A DNA stretch of 64,000 nucleotides from Sambucus nigra (GCA_949130495.1 OX422207.1:832138073-832202072), one strand, 5' to 3'. Counted from the stretch's first letter, positions 27,598-40,308 are shown. Notes: generated by a model from the sequence alone, not told the origin. A program made the numbers and translations.

Positions 27598-28358
27598 CAG
27601 CCAATCACATAAATATCTGGGCATACTGACCCAAAGTATAATCTGTCTGAATCGCCAGGAAGTGAGCTACCTTGGTCAACCGATCCAATAACCTACACGG
27701 AATCGTGACCCCTCTGTGAAGTAGGGAACTCAGTAATGAAATCCATGGAAATGGTCTCTCATTTCCACATAAGGATCTCTAATGGCTATAGCAACCCTGC
27801 TGGTCTTTGGTAGTCCACCTTTACTAGCTGGGAGGTTGAACACTTTGAGACAAACTCGATAATGTCTCTATTCATCCTACTCCACGAATACTATCACCTC
27901 ATATCCTGGTACATATTATCCCCACCAGGATGTACCAAAAATTGGGACCCTTATGACTCTGACATAACTGCGTGTCACAAGTCATCTCCCTCTGGAACAA
28001 TCAGTCTTTCGTTAAAGCGTAAGCCTTCCTCTAAACTCACTGAGTAAGATTCGACTGCTCAGCTTAGAGTTTTTTTATTTGCTCCTGACAAAATGGATCC
28101 GCTGCTTGTGCCTGTACCACCCTTGTGACAATATCTAGTGTAACGAGAATAACTGGCATGAACGATCGGGAAATTGATCTTTATGTCCCAACTACTTCCA
28201 CTTTGCCTTGCATGCATCAACTATCTCACCCGTCGACCTATGAATCAATTTGTCGGCTACTATGTTAGCCTTCCTGGGGTGGTAATTAATATCAAACTGG
28301 TAATTCTTTACAAATTCAAACCACCTACGTTGTCACATTTCATCTCTCTCTGAGTGAA
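27598..28358 (-). pseudogene. Integrase N-terminal part, truncated (gypsy pol)
   Basis: Minus-strand pieces read KWETISMDFITEFP and DSVWVIVDRLTKVAHFL near 27,620-27,770. This is the start of the Ty3/gypsy integrase core with its first catalytic Asp (MDF). Upstream pieces (ERLIVPEGDD, HPGG.NMYQDM, SRMNRDI) belong to the zinc-binding N-terminal region. Several stops and frame changes interrupt it. The sequence ends inside the core before the second Asp and the Glu, where it meets the LTR remnant. The linker after RNase H (INYHPRKANIVAD) is also readable near 28,270. Confidence 0.8.
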
Positions 28359-28781
28359 CTAATACTGCAGTGACTTGTGATCTGCAAACAGGCAAAATCT
28401 CTCCCCCAATAAGTAGTGTCTCCAAGTCCAAAGAGCAAACACGAATGCTGCTAACTCCAAGTCATGGGTGGGGTAATTCCTCTCATGAGTCTTAAGCTTT
28501 CGGGTAGCATAAGCTATATCCTGATCCTCGTATTGAAGTACAACTCCTAGTCCCTGTAAGGATGCGTTAATATAAATGAGATACTCCACTCCTGATTTGG
28601 GCAGTACGAGAGCTGGTGCTGACGTCAACTTATCCTTCAGCTCATAAAATGATAACTGACAAGAATAATCCCAAGTGAACGGTACTCCTTTGCAAGTCAA
28701 GTTAGTCAACGGACCTGCAATCTTCAACGATCCCCGAATAAACCGTCTATAGTAATCGGCTAATCCCAATAAACTACACAT
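28359..28781 (-). pseudogene. RNase H domain of gypsy pol (open for 140 codons)
   Basis: The frame begins in the RT thumb/connection ([19 protein letters not shown]) and continues through RNase H ([40 protein letters not shown]). The catalytic Glu (HDLELAA) and Asp (FADHKSL) are present. The first Asp of the usual Y-D-A-S motif is Asn here ([10 protein letters not shown]), which fits a G-to-A change and should abolish activity. The domain lies directly downstream of RT, as in Ty3/gypsy pol. Confidence 0.9.
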
Positions 28782-29480
28782 CTCTGTTGGTGTTGTGGTC
28801 TATCCCCACTCCCTCACTGCTGAAACCTTACTAGGATCCACAGATATCCCCCTGTCAGATACCATATGCCCAAAAATTGTACCTCCTTCGGCTAAAAACC
28901 CTATTTCTCATACTTAGCATACAATTAATGCTCTCGTAGTGTCTGCAAAATCCGACGCAGATGCTCAACATGCTCCTCCTCAGTGTGGAAATAAATGAGG
29001 ATGTCATCTGTGAAGACAATGACAAATTGATCTAAGAAATCTCTGAAACACCCTATTCATCAAGTCCATTAACATAGCTGGAGAATTGGTTATCCCTAAT
29101 TACATAACCCGAAACTCATAAGATCCTTCCCTCGTCAAAAATGCTTTATTAGCCAGGTCTTGCTCTTTGATCCCCAACTGATGGTACCCTGACCTCAAGT
29201 CTATCTTCGAGAAGTAGGAAACACCTCTCAACTGGTCAAATAATTCATCGATTCGGGGCAACAGATATTTATTTCGTATTATGAATTTATTTAACTCCCG
29301 ATAGTCGACACACAATCTCACAGACCCATCTATCTTCTTTGTAAACAGCACTGGAGCATCTCAAGGCGAGGTACTCCTACGGATAAATCCCCGTCCCAAC
29401 ATCTTTTCGATCCGTTCACGTAACTCCATCATCTCCACAAGAGACATATGATACGTCGCGCGAGCTATCGCTCGAGAGCC
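28782..29480 (-). pseudogene. Reverse transcriptase domain of gypsy pol, broken
   Basis: Recognisable blocks are [31 protein letters not shown] and [14 protein letters not shown] (29,100-29,351; the first catalytic Asp is in [11 protein letters not shown]). The F-x-DD-IL active-site box (FTDDILIY, near 29,000) is in a shifted frame. A stop replaces the usual Trp before APVLF, and others follow YEFRVM. The region upstream of RT that would hold protease and the gag body is missing. Confidence 0.88.
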
Positions 29481-29499
29481 CGATGTCAAATCCATACAA

Positions 29500-29590
29500 T
29501 CAACATACCCTGGGCCTGAGCTAGCTGAGGCTCGGGCTGGGCATTCCTATTGGCTCGTGGTGCACATCTGAGAGGCATCAGAAATAAGAA
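29500..29590 (-). pseudogene. Start of gag, fused to RT by deletion
   Basis: MPLRCAPRANRNAQPEP is readable on the minus strand at about 29,520-29,580. It resembles the basic, Pro/Ala-rich gag N-termini of plant Tekay/Del-like elements. It is followed within about 100 bp by RT, so the gag body and protease have been lost. Confidence 0.6.
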
Positions 29591-29750
29591 AGAATTTTTA
29601 TCAGTCCCCAGTTCAAATAAATCTCAAAATAGCTGAAGACCTAAACACATAATCATTAATGAAATAATCCTAATAATAGGGCTCTATATCAAAGAACACA
29701 ACGCTGAAAGCACAATAAGCCACACAAATCCTAAAGACTCTATTAATGAT

Positions 29751-29764
29751 GCTCTAATACCACC
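29751..29764 (-). promoter_or_regulatory. Primer binding site (initiator tRNA-Met type)
   Basis: On the minus strand TGGTATTAGAGC follows the LTR end. The usual plant site complementary to the 3' end of initiator tRNA-Met is TGGTATCAGAG, so one base differs here. It fixes the LTR border at 29,765 and the element's orientation. Confidence 0.85.
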
Positions 29765-29899
29765 TGTGATACCCCGCCTAATTAAATATTAGGTGATTAG
29801 TCCTTAACTAAATTAAATTAGAATATCCAGTTAGTTCATTCTTAGAATCACTGTCGAAAAACACTAACTTTATTAATCAACTAATAATTAACTAAGTTT
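29765..29899 (-). mobile_element. 5' LTR of the gypsy element, segment left of the CACTA insertion
   Basis: It starts TGTGATACCCCGCC and matches the first ~135 bp of the LTR remnant at 26,520 (GTGATTAGT..., CTGTCGAAAAACACTA...). It stops abruptly at CACTACAAGAA and resumes at 44,598 on the far side of the DNA transposon. Confidence 0.88.
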
Positions 29900-29944
29900 C
29901 ACTACAAGAATTTAACCATTAGAAACCATATTTATCAACACAAG

Positions 29945-30235
29945 CTATTTTTTTGTTATCAAAGATACCCTTTTGGCAATAAAATCTTAATTATGTTGCC
30001 AAAAGGCAATTTTACATTGTACTTGTGGTAACATAAAATAAAAATTGTTGCCAAAGGTTAAAATTTCAAGCAGGGATCTAGCAAAATAAAAAGGGGGAAA
30101 TTTTAGCTTTTAGCATCATATTTGTTTGTTGCCAAACAGGACTTAATTTTTGGCAACATGGGAGTGCATTGAGAAACATATGATACTTTTGGCAACAAAG
30201 AAAAGTGTGATGCCAAAAGTATTTTATTTCACTTG
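29945..30235. repeat. Left subterminal repeats of the CACTA element
   Basis: TTTTGGCAACA or its complement TGTTGCCAAAA, with small variants, recurs about six times in both orientations (near 29,970, 29,995, 30,046, 30,130, 30,152, 30,188 and 30,210). In En/Spm-type elements such motifs bind the TNPA protein and are needed for excision. Confidence 0.8.
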
Positions 30236-30269
30236 TTACTTATTTTTATTTGGGTGTTAACTAAAAAGA

Positions 30270-30484
30270 TAAAAAAAAAACCATTACTCTCCCTAACCTC
30301 CGCCCAGTGTAACCTCAAAACCTAACCTCTCTCCCTCCAAAAACCCGTCTTTGTTGTCCCTCTCTCCCTCCGGGCACCCGCCTTTCCTCTCCCTCTCTCC
30401 TTCCGGCTATAAACCTCTTAAGACCTCGGCTATAGGACCTCGGCTACCTCGGTTCACTCCTCCTCTGCTCTCCCTCCAGTCGTT
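30270..30484 (+). promoter_or_regulatory. Candidate leader exon of the CACTA transposase transcript
   Basis: A CT-rich, GC-richer block (many CTCTCCCTCC units) ends at a consensus 5' splice site, GTAAGT, at 30485-30490. The next good acceptor (ATATACAG) is at 32,698, just before the ATG of the transposase frame. This gives a non-coding first exon and an intron of about 2.2 kb. Confidence 0.5.
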
Positions 30485-30564
30485 GTAAGTTTCTTTTCAC
30501 TTATTTCTTTCCATTAATTCGAACATTGAGAATACTTTAAACAGTAGTATTTATTCATTTAGTG

Positions 30565-31345
30565 GTTTGAATCTCTAGTTTTATTCATTTGATGATTGAG
30601 AATATTTAAAAAAGTGTTCTATAATTCATTTTATGTGTAGTCGCCTAACTTTGTTTGATTTGGTTTGTTTTTATTATTTGAAAATAGAATATCGTTAATT
30701 AAGCTTTGATTTTGGTGGGCTTTTGACTAAAGCTAATTAATTGATTGGATATGGGAAATATAGTGCTTAATTTGCAAATTGAGTATACTTAAAACATTAT
30801 TCTTTATTCATGATTGAGAAAAAATATGTTTGATTATCTTTTTTCTTAATAAAAAAATTTATTTTTCCCTCAAAGTAGGACCTTGTGTTTTTAATTATGG
30901 TTTGTCTCCCAATTTAGGAAAAAGGTTCATTTAGGTTGTTCCTATATTGTAAATACATTATTATTCTAGAAATAGCTATTCATGATTGGTAGAGAGAGAA
31001 AAAAGGAGATAATAGAGGTTTACATTATTTATTGATGATAATTAAGTTTCTAATTATTATTATGTTTATTGATATATTTTTTTGAGATTGGGGTTTGAAT
31101 CTATAGTTCCATTCATTGATGATTGATATTATTTATTATGGTGTTTTCTACTTCATTATATGTGTAGTTGCTTAAATTTATTTGGTTTGTTTTTAGTATT
31201 TGAAAATAGATTGTAGTTAATTAAGCTTTGATTTTGGGGTTTTTTTTTTACTAGAGCTAATTTATGGATTGGACATTGGATATATAAGTCTTAGTTTGCG
31301 GATTGAGTATACTTTAAGCAATGTTCTTTATTCGTTTTGTGTGTA
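30565..31345. repeat. Direct duplication inside the CACTA intron
   Basis: About 250 bp at 30,565-30,815 (GGTTTGAATCTCTAGTT... to ATTCTTTATTC) recur at 31,088-31,345 with moderate divergence. The landmark TTAATTAAGCTTTGATTTTG is present in both. The intron therefore grew by an internal duplication. Confidence 0.75.
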
Positions 31346-32700
31346 ATGAAATCTATTATTATTTATTTTTTTCAATTTATATATATAATATACACACAGC
31401 TGATCAGGTGCGGACCCGAATAACGGGTTTACTAATGGACAACCTCAATACGACTTAGTTTTGGTTTGAAAATGAGTGTGAGATTACCAGAAAACCCCTT
31501 ACTTCACCTCAAAACACCCCCAAGCCACGTCGTTTTAGGTAGTTCGTTAGTATCCGTTATAATATTCAGTTATGTATTTGTAATTAGTCATTTTTTTGGC
31601 AAGCTTCAGACCTGCTTTTGGTTGACCTCTCCGGATCCATCTCCATTTTTCCTCTCTCCGGCTCCAACTTATTGGTAACTGGTTAACACATCCATCTTTT
31701 TTTTTAATTTGACATAATTGGTTTGAAATTTGAATGATGTTTAGATTTATTTTTCCATTCAAGGATTTTTTAAACTTATAATTTATGTTATTTCCCTTTT
31801 TTCAGTTTATAATATTCAAATTAATATTTAGAAGATATGCACATTGCTCTTTAATTATAGTTTTAATAGTATTTTTGCAAGGGGTTAGTTATGGTATAAG
31901 AATTTAAAAGTAAAGTATAAATACTACTATCTGATTGGTTGTTTTAATGTGGTGAGCAATATAACTTTTAAAACATCAATTAAAAGTAGGGTAAATTATA
32001 CATAGCAATAAACCTCTTAAGTTACACATAGTGCGCATAGATACCAACCTTCTAGTTCTTATGCGTACGCACTCAATAGCCCTTAGACCCATTCGAGAGT
32101 CATTACCCCTGTAACGAGATCTCTCGAATTTTCCCATTTGGACAGTTTAGGACTACATAGTTTTTGTATAATAATGTACTTAGTGGCGTATGCTTGTTAC
32201 TTTTTGGGGAACATCGATTTTCGTCTCTTAATGTTCTCTGGGTACATACTAGATTTATGCAGTGTTGATTGTTAATTCAATTGATAAATTGACATCAATT
32301 GAAATAACACGAACACTTGCAAATCTATGTCGGGTACTTGGAGAACTATGGGGATATGCTGCCGAAATTTCCTTGGATTAAAACAATGTGGATGAGTTGC
32401 TAAGTGTGTTACAGTAATATGAGGTCTTGAATTGGATAGGGCCACTCACCTTTTAAAGGAGATGGAGGAGATACGATTATAATTTTTTATATGAGATGCA
32501 CAAGGAAATAAGTAGTAACTTCTAAGTTAAAGTTAATTCATCATTTCATGTTTATGTACTTTTTCAATTAGCGAATATGTAGGGGGTCAATAAGAGTTTA
32601 AATTACATTGCTTTGTATGAAATATACGAGGAAAAAAGGTAACTTTTAAGTAAAATTTCATTCATCTATTGTTGTTCATGTAATCTCTCAATATACAGAT

Positions 32701-35399
32701 ATGGAAGAAGTGAACAAGATTTGAATGACACTTAAGCATAGAGTAGGGGAGCAATATTGTGAAGGCGCTAAGTCTTTTGTTGACAGAAAAATGGCCAAAG
32801 TGAGCCAAAATGCTACAATTCAATGATCGTGTAATAATTGTCGTAATCGTTATTGGCACATTGACCATGTTGTGATGTATCATTTAGTACGACATGGCAT
32901 AATGGAAAGTTATAAGATCTGGGTTCATAATGGGGAATCTATTTCGCAACACTAAATTGATGAATCTGAAGATGACACGGATGTTGAAATTACTGATAAT
33001 GAAGAGGAGGATATTGATCTCCCTGAATTAGTAGAAGACTATTATAGGGGGACTTATACGGGGTGTGATTCAAGGGATTTTGGGACAGGCGTAGCATATG
33101 ATAACACCAAAATGAAAGATGTGCAAAATATCGAAAAAATACTGAAGGCTGCCCAAAGTGAGGTGTACCTAGGTTGCAAAACATATACGCTATTGAAATT
33201 TATGATTACAATGTTTCGTTTGAAGGTTATGGGTTAATGGAGTAATAAGTCATTTGACATGTTTTTGGAGTTATTAGTGGATCTTCTGCCTGTAGGGAAT
33301 TTGGTTCTGAAATCGATTTATAAAGCCAAAAAGATGCTATATGAATTGGGCTTGGGATATGAGACAATCCATGCATGCCAACATGATTGCGCTCTCTTTT
33401 AGAAGGAGAATGCTTCTCTTGATAATTATCTAATATGTGGGGATTCTAGATATAATCCCAATTTTGGCAATGGTAAGAAGATCCCTCAAAAGGTACTACG
33501 TAACTTTCCATTGACACCTAGGTTGCAAAGATTGTTTATATTATGGAAGACGGCTACATGCATGAGATGGCATGATGATAAGTGCGTGGATGATGGGATA
33601 TTAAGGCATTCGGCTGATAGTGAGGAGTGGAAGGACTCTGAACGATGTTATCCTGATTTTGCTAAGGATCCCCGTAATGTGAGGCTAGGCCTCGCCAGTG
33701 ATGGGTTCAACCCTTTTGGGAACATGAGCACCTCTTATAGCATGTGGCCTATGGTAATGATGACATATAACATGGAACCCTGGAACATCATGAAGGATCC
33801 ATTTTTCATGATGACTTTACTTATTCATGGGCATAATGGCCTAGGTAAAGAAAATGATGTTAACATGCGACCATTGATCGATGAGTTGAACGAGTTGCGG
33901 GAAAATGGCGTACTCACTTATGATGCCGCTACTCAACAAACGTTTCGGATTCATGCAGCTGTAATGCGGACGATAAACAATTTTCCAGCCTATGTTAACT
34001 TATCCGGATGGAGTACGAAAGGTTATCTTGATTGTCCCCCATGTAAGAAGGATACATTATCTCAACGTATACGAAGTAAGATTGTCCATTGGGCCATCGA
34101 CGTTACCTTCCGGAGGACCATACTTGGTGAAGGAGTAAGGCATTTAACGCTATGTCTAAGAATCAAACTCGATCCTTGGAGTTACTAGTGAAAAAATCAC
34201 TAAATCAATTGAATTTCTTGTCAAATGCCAAGTTTGGAAAGCATCCGAGCAATAAGAAAATGCCTCATGACCCAACAGAATTGAACTGGACAAAGAAAAA
34301 CATTTTATACTAGCTCCCATTTTGGAAAACACTAAAGCTTCATCACAACCTTGATGTGATTCACATTGAGAAAAATATATTTAAAAATTTACTTGGAATA
34401 ATATTGAACATGGATGGGAAGAACAAGGACAAAGAAAAAGCACGCCTTGATCTAGAAGATATGACATAACGGCGGAATTACACTTACAAAAGCATCCTGA
34501 TGGGTCTTATGTCAAGCCTCCCGCAATATATACATTAACCCCAAAGGAGAAGGAGTCTTTTTATGATTTTTCGAAATCAGTTAAGTATCCAAATGGCTAT
34601 GCTGCAAACATCTCAAGATGTGTGACTACAAAGATTGGAAATTTATTGGGCCTTAAAAGCCATGATTGCCTTGTCTTGTTACAATGAATTCTTTCCATTG
34701 GGATTCGTGGATACCATCCTAAAGATATTTATACTACACTGGCTGAGTTGGGTGAATGGTTTCAGGAGTTGTTCTCCCAAACATTAGTGGGGACGGATTT
34801 GGAGAAATTAGAGGAACGCATAATTCTGATACTTTGCAAAATGGAGAAGATCCCCCCCGTGGAATTTTTTGATGTAATGGTCCATTTGGGGGTTCATTTG
34901 GCATGTGAGGACAAACTTGCTGGACCAATACAATATCTATGGATATTTCCAATTGAAAGGTAAACGCAACTATCTTAACGTTAATTTAGTTTAATGTCTT
35001 GAAAATTGTGTAAAATGTGTAATATTGATCTCACTATTATTAATTTCAAGGTTTCTGGGAACTTTGAAAGAATTTTTATCCAACCAAGCTAGGCCTGAAG
35101 GTTCCATTGTGGAAACGTTCATCGTGAAAGAGTGTTTGACTTTTTTCTTAATGTACTTGAGCCATGTTGAAACCGTATTTAACAGAGAAGAACACAATTG
35201 TGATGGTGGCGAATGTGGCTTAGGGCTAGCTATTTTTAACCAAAATGTTCGTCCTTTGGGATGTATCTCAAGGGCTCCTAGTGTGTCTGAAAAGGAGCTC
35301 AATATGGCTAAAGGGTTTGTGTTGTACAACACAACAGAGGTTGAGTCATATCTAGAGTACATGTTTCAAATTTATAATAATCATGATCTTTTTGTTTGA
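32701..35399 (+). pseudogene. TNPD-type CACTA transposase, broken by stops and two frameshifts
   Basis: The frame starting at ATG 32701 stays open in phase to about 34,075 apart from stops near 32,722, 32,824, 32,953, 33,235 and 33,400. Domains in order: a transposase-associated zinc-finger-like region (CNNCRNRYWH, YHLVRHGIMESYKIW); the transposase_21 core (KSFDMFLELL, LGLGYETIHACQHDC, GLASDGFNPFGNMSTSYS, IDELNELRENGV, NFPAYVNLSGWSTKG); HNLDVIHIEKN after a frameshift near 34,080; then, after another near 34,475, the C-terminal domain known as DUF4218 (YPNGYAANISRCV, FFDVMVHLGVHLACEDKLAG). A 91-bp intron (34,960-35,050, GTAAAC...TTTCAAG) joins IER to FLGTLKEF; the last exon ends at 35,399. Many stops fit CGA, CAA or TGG codons changed by C-to-T or G-to-A. 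Confidence 0.93.
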
Positions 35400-35519
35400 T
35401 TATCCATTTTGTTAATAAATTAAATTGCTCTAATTAGGGAACACAAAGGTCAATTAGCACGTGCTAGTTTGCCTTGGAATCATAATTGTGGGTCGCGATC
35501 ATTTGTAACAATTATACAG

Positions 35520-35830
35520 TTAAGTATATCTGTTATAACTATATATATATAACATCTATATATATCTGTTATATATAGTTATATAACTGTTATACGCGTA
35601 GATATTACAGCTATATATATAACTGTTATTTATAGCCGTAAGAACGATATATATAACAATTATATATATAGTTGTTACATCTATATATAACAATTATATA
35701 TATATAGTTGTCACATATATATATAGTTGTATATAACATGTATAACATATATGTTGCATACAACTATATATATAACATATAAATATATAGTTGTATATAA
35801 CATGTATATATAATTGATTGTTAAACACTC
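35520..35830. repeat. AT-rich block with TATATA/GTTATA inverted and direct repeats
   Basis: About 300 bp consist mostly of ATATATAACTGTTATATA-like words and their complements, with many overlapping inverted repeats. It lies just downstream of the transposase frame. A piece before it (EHKGQLARASLPWNH at about 35,437) could be a further exon but is too short to name. Confidence 0.7.
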
Positions 35831-36204
35831 TACGTACGCGCACGGTTTATGTGATATTTACATGCCTATGTACAATTCCATTCTCTGTTATGTGTGTGTG
35901 CTCATGTAAACAATTGGAACATTCAAGGAGATTATTACCTAGCTTTGTGTTGATATGTGATTTATAAGCCATACTTTTTCTAATATAAATTATATTTAAC
36001 ATTTTGTCCCAAAAGAGGATGTAAGGATCTATGTTCTATTTTGTCATTACTGTACGGTGCATTAGTTTGCAAAAATATCTGAATTCATAAACAATGTGAT
36101 CAAAGTGTAGGTGGCAGACTGAAATGTGTGGGATTTGTGGAAAACATGAAAGTTGTATTGTTGCTTGATCATGAGCTTAGCCTCCTACACTATCAGGATA
36201 TTTG

Positions 36205-39200
36205 CTAAAAGTTAAGACATAAGCATAAAAACACGCCATCAAAGGGCAAAAATGTCAAAAAATCACAAAACGGTCCCGTAAGAGTCACGAACACCTCGCA
36301 CAGGACCAATGTAACTCGTACGAACCGATCGTGTAGTCACAATGCTCCTGGTTTGAGGGTATGATGTAAATTTGAAAAAAATTAGACTTAAGTATATAAG
36401 CATGCAATTGAAGGGTGAAAACGTAAAATAATCACAAAACGGTCCCGTAAGAGGCACGAACACCTCGCACGGGACCAATGTGACTCGTAGGAACTCGCCG
36501 CGTAGTCACAGCGCTGTCGGTAAGAGTGTATGACGTAAATTTGAACAAAGCTAGACTTGAGCATAAAAACCTACCATCAATGGGTGAAAATGTACAACAA
36601 CTACAAAACAGTCCCGTAAGGGTCACGAGCACCTCGCACGAGGCCAATGTGACTCGTAGGAACCTATCGCGTAGTCACGGGGATCTCGGTTTGAGTGTAT
36701 GACATAAATTGGAAAAAAATGAGACTTGAACATAAAAAAGATGCCAATGAAGGGTGAAAATATAAAATAGCCACAAAATGGTCCCGTAAGAGTCACGAAC
36801 ACCTCACACGTGACCAAGGTAAGTTGTAGGAATCGGTCGCGTAGTCACGGCGCTCCCGGTTTGAGTGTACGACATAAATTGGCAAAAAGTTAGACTTTAG
36901 CATAAAAACATGCCATCGAAGGGTGAAAATGTAAAACAAACACAAAACGTTCCCCTAAGACTCACGAACACCTCGCACGGGACCAATGTGACTCGTAGGA
37001 ATCGATCGCGTAGTCACGGGGATCCCGATTTGAGTGTGTGATGTAAATTTGAAAAAAATTAGACTTAAGCATAAAAACATGCCATCGAAAGGTGAAAATG
37101 TAAAACATCCACAAAAGGGCGTGTTAAGAGTCACGAACACCTCGCACGGGACCAATGTAACTCGTAGGAACCGACAATGCAGTCACAGGGCTCCCGGTTT
37201 GAGTGTATGACGTAAACTTACAAAAAATTAGACTTATGCATAAAAGCATGCAATCAAAGGGTGAAAACGTAAAACAAGCACACAATGGTCCCGTAAGAGG
37301 CACGAACGTCTCGCATGGGATAGATGTAACTCGTAGGAACCAGCCGCGTAGTTACGGCACTCTCGGTGTGAGTTTACGACGTAAATTTGTAAAAAGTTAG
37401 ACTTAAGCATAAAAACATGCCATCGAAGGGTGAAAATATAAAATAACCACAAAACGGTCCCGTAAGAGTCATAAACACCTCGCATGGGACCAATTCGAGT
37501 CGTAGGAACCAACCGAGTAGTCACGGGGATCCCTGTTTGAGTGTGCGACGTAAATTTGCAAACAGTTAGACTTTAGCATAAAAAAGATGCCATCGAAGGG
37601 TGAAAATATAAAACAGCCACAAAATATCCCGTAAGAGTCACGAACACCTCGCACAGGACCAATGTAAGTTGTAGGAACCGACCATGTAGTCATGACGCTT
37701 TCGGTTTGAGTGTACGACATAAATTTGCAAAAGTTAGACTTAAGCATAAAAACATGCCATCGAAGGGTGACAATGTAAAACAAACACAAAACGGTCCCGA
37801 AGAGTCATAAACACCTAGTACGGGACCAATGTGACTCATAGGAATAAACCGCATATTCACGGGGCTCTCGATTTGAGCGTATGATGTAAATTCACAAAAA
37901 AATTAGACTTAAGCATAAAACCATGCCATCAAAGGGTGAAAATGTAAAATAAGCACAAAAAGGTTCGATAAGTGTCACGAACACATCGCGGGGGACCAAC
38001 GTAATTCGTAGGAACCGACCGCGTAGTCACGGTACTCCCGTTTTGAGTGTACAGCGTAAATTTGCAAAAAATTAAACTTAAGCATAAAAACTTGTAATCG
38101 AAGGGTGAAAGTGTAAAACAACCACAAAATGGTCCCGAAAGAGGCACGAACGCCTCACACGGGAACGATGTAACTCATAGGAACCGATTGCATAGTCACG
38201 GGGCTCCCAAATTGATTGTATGATGTAAAGTTGCAAAAAGTTAGAATTAAGCACAAGAATATGCCATCAAAGGGTCAAAACATAAAAGAAACACAAAATG
38301 GTCCTATAAGTGTCACGAGCACCTTGCACGGGACCAATGTGACTCGTAGGAACTGACCACATAGTCACGGGGCGCCCGGTTTGAGTGTAAGACATATATT
38401 TGCAACAAATTATACTTAAGCATAAAAATATGCCATTGAAGGGTGAAAACGTAAAACAACCATAAAATTGTCCCGTAAGAGGAACGAACACCTCGAAAGG
38501 GATGAATGTAACTCGTAGGAACCAACCGCGTAGTCACGGGGCTCTTGGTTTAAGTGTACGACGAAAATTTACAAAAAAATAGACTTAGACAGAAAAAGTT
38601 ACCATCAAAGGGTGAAAATGTAAAACAAACATAAAACGGTCCCATTAGAGTCACGAACACCTCGTACGGGACCAATATGACTCGTAGGAACTGACCGCGT
38701 AGTCACGGGACTCCCGGTTTGAGTGTACGACGTAAATTTGCAAAAAATTAGAGTTAAACATAAAAACATGCCATCAAAGGGTGAAAATGTAAAACAGACA
38801 CAAAACGTTCCGATAAGAGACACGAACACCTCACACAGGACCAATGTGACTCATAGGAACCGACCGCGTAGTCACGGGGCTCCCAGTCTGAGTGTAGGAC
38901 ATAAATTTGTAAAAAAATTAGACTTAAGCATAAACACATGCAATTGAAGGATGAAAACATAAAACGAACACCTCACACGTGATCGATGTAACTCGTAGGA
39001 ATCGGTCCCATAGTCACTGCTCTCCCGATTTGAGTGTACGAATAAAAAAATGCCATCGAGGGGTGAAAATGTAAAAAAACCACAAAATGGTCTCGTAAGA
39101 GTCACAAACACCTCACACGGAACCAATGTGACTCGTAAGAATCGACCGGGTAGTCACGGGGATCTCAGTTTGAATGTACCACGTAAATTTGCAAAGAGTT

Positions 39201-40240
39201 AGACTTAAGCATAAAAAAGATTCCATCAAAGGGTGGAAACATAAAACAACCACAAAATGTTCCCCTAAGAGTCACGAACACTTCGCACGGGATGAATATA
39301 AGTCATAGGAACCGGTCGTGTAGTCACGGCACTCCCGATTTGAGTGTATGGTATAAATTTGCAAAAATTTAGACTTAAGCATAAAAACATGCCATCGAAG
39401 GGTGAAAACATTAAACAAACACAAAACGATCCCGTAAGAGTGACGAACACCTTGCACGGGACCAATATGACTCGTAGGAACCGACAGTGTAGTAATGGGG
39501 CTCCCGATTTGAGTGTACGATGTAAAATTCCAAAAAAATAGACTTAAGCATAAAAACATGCCATGGAAGTGTGAAAACATAAACCAACCACAAAATGGTC
39601 CTGTAAGAGTCATGAGCACCTCGTACGGGACCAATGTAAATCGTAGGAACCGGCCGCGTAGTCACGGGGCTCCCGGTTTGAGTGTACAACGTAAGTTCGC
39701 AAAATAATTAGACTTGAGCATAAAAACTTGCAATCGAAGCGTGAAAATGTAAAAACAACCACAAAATGGTCCCCTAAAAGGCACAAGTGCCTCTCACGGG
39801 ATCGATGTAAGTCGTAGGAACCGACCGCGTAGTCATGTGACACACGGTTTGAGTGTACATCATAAATTCGCAAAAAGTTAGACTTAAGCATAAAAACATA
39901 CCATCGAAGGGTGAAAACGTAAAACAAACACAAAACGGTCTCGTAAGAGTCACTAACACCTCGCACGGGACCAATGTTACTCGTAGGAACTGACCACGTA
40001 GTCACGGGGCTCTCGATTTGAGTGTACGATGTAAATTTGCAAAAAATTAGACTTAAGCATAAAAACATGCCATCGGAGGGTGAAAACATAAAAAAACCAT
40101 AAAATTGTTCCGTAACAGGCACGAACACCTTGAATGGGACCAATGTAACTCGTAGGAATCGATCACAGTCATGAGAATTCCGGTTTGACTATACTATGTA
40201 GATTTGTAAAAACTTACTTAGGTATAAAACATCCCATCAT
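36205..40240. repeat. Tandem array, about 24 units of about 169 bp
   Basis: Landmarks (CATGCCATCGAAGGGTGAAAA, AAACGGTCCCGTAAGAGTCA, GACTCGTAGGAACCGACCGC, TTTGAGTGTACGACGTAAAT) recur every 167-171 bp. One short unit lies near 39,000. Each unit contains two short inverted repeats: GGTCCCG...CGGGACC and GTGACT...AGTCAC. Units differ from each other by scattered substitutions, so the array is not freshly homogenised. Low stop density gives many 60-170 codon frames on both strands (MVPCEVFVTLTGPFCG...); these are repeat artefacts, since small indels break the phase between units. The array lies inside the CACTA element. Confidence 0.95.
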
Positions 40241-40267
40241 TGGGAGCACATTAGTCTAATATGGAAA

Positions 40268-40270
40268 CAA

Positions 40271-40308
<38 letters not shown>

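Noticed and set aside
36263..40143. Many minus- and plus-strand ORFs up to 177 codons, looking like a repeat protein family
   Set aside because: They follow the ~169-bp tandem units on both strands and in several frames. Indels between units break the phase, and no start or signal is conserved as a gene would need.
36205..40240. Regular repeats resembling a CRISPR array
   Set aside because: Units are contiguous ~169-bp satellites without spacers, in plant-type transposon DNA.
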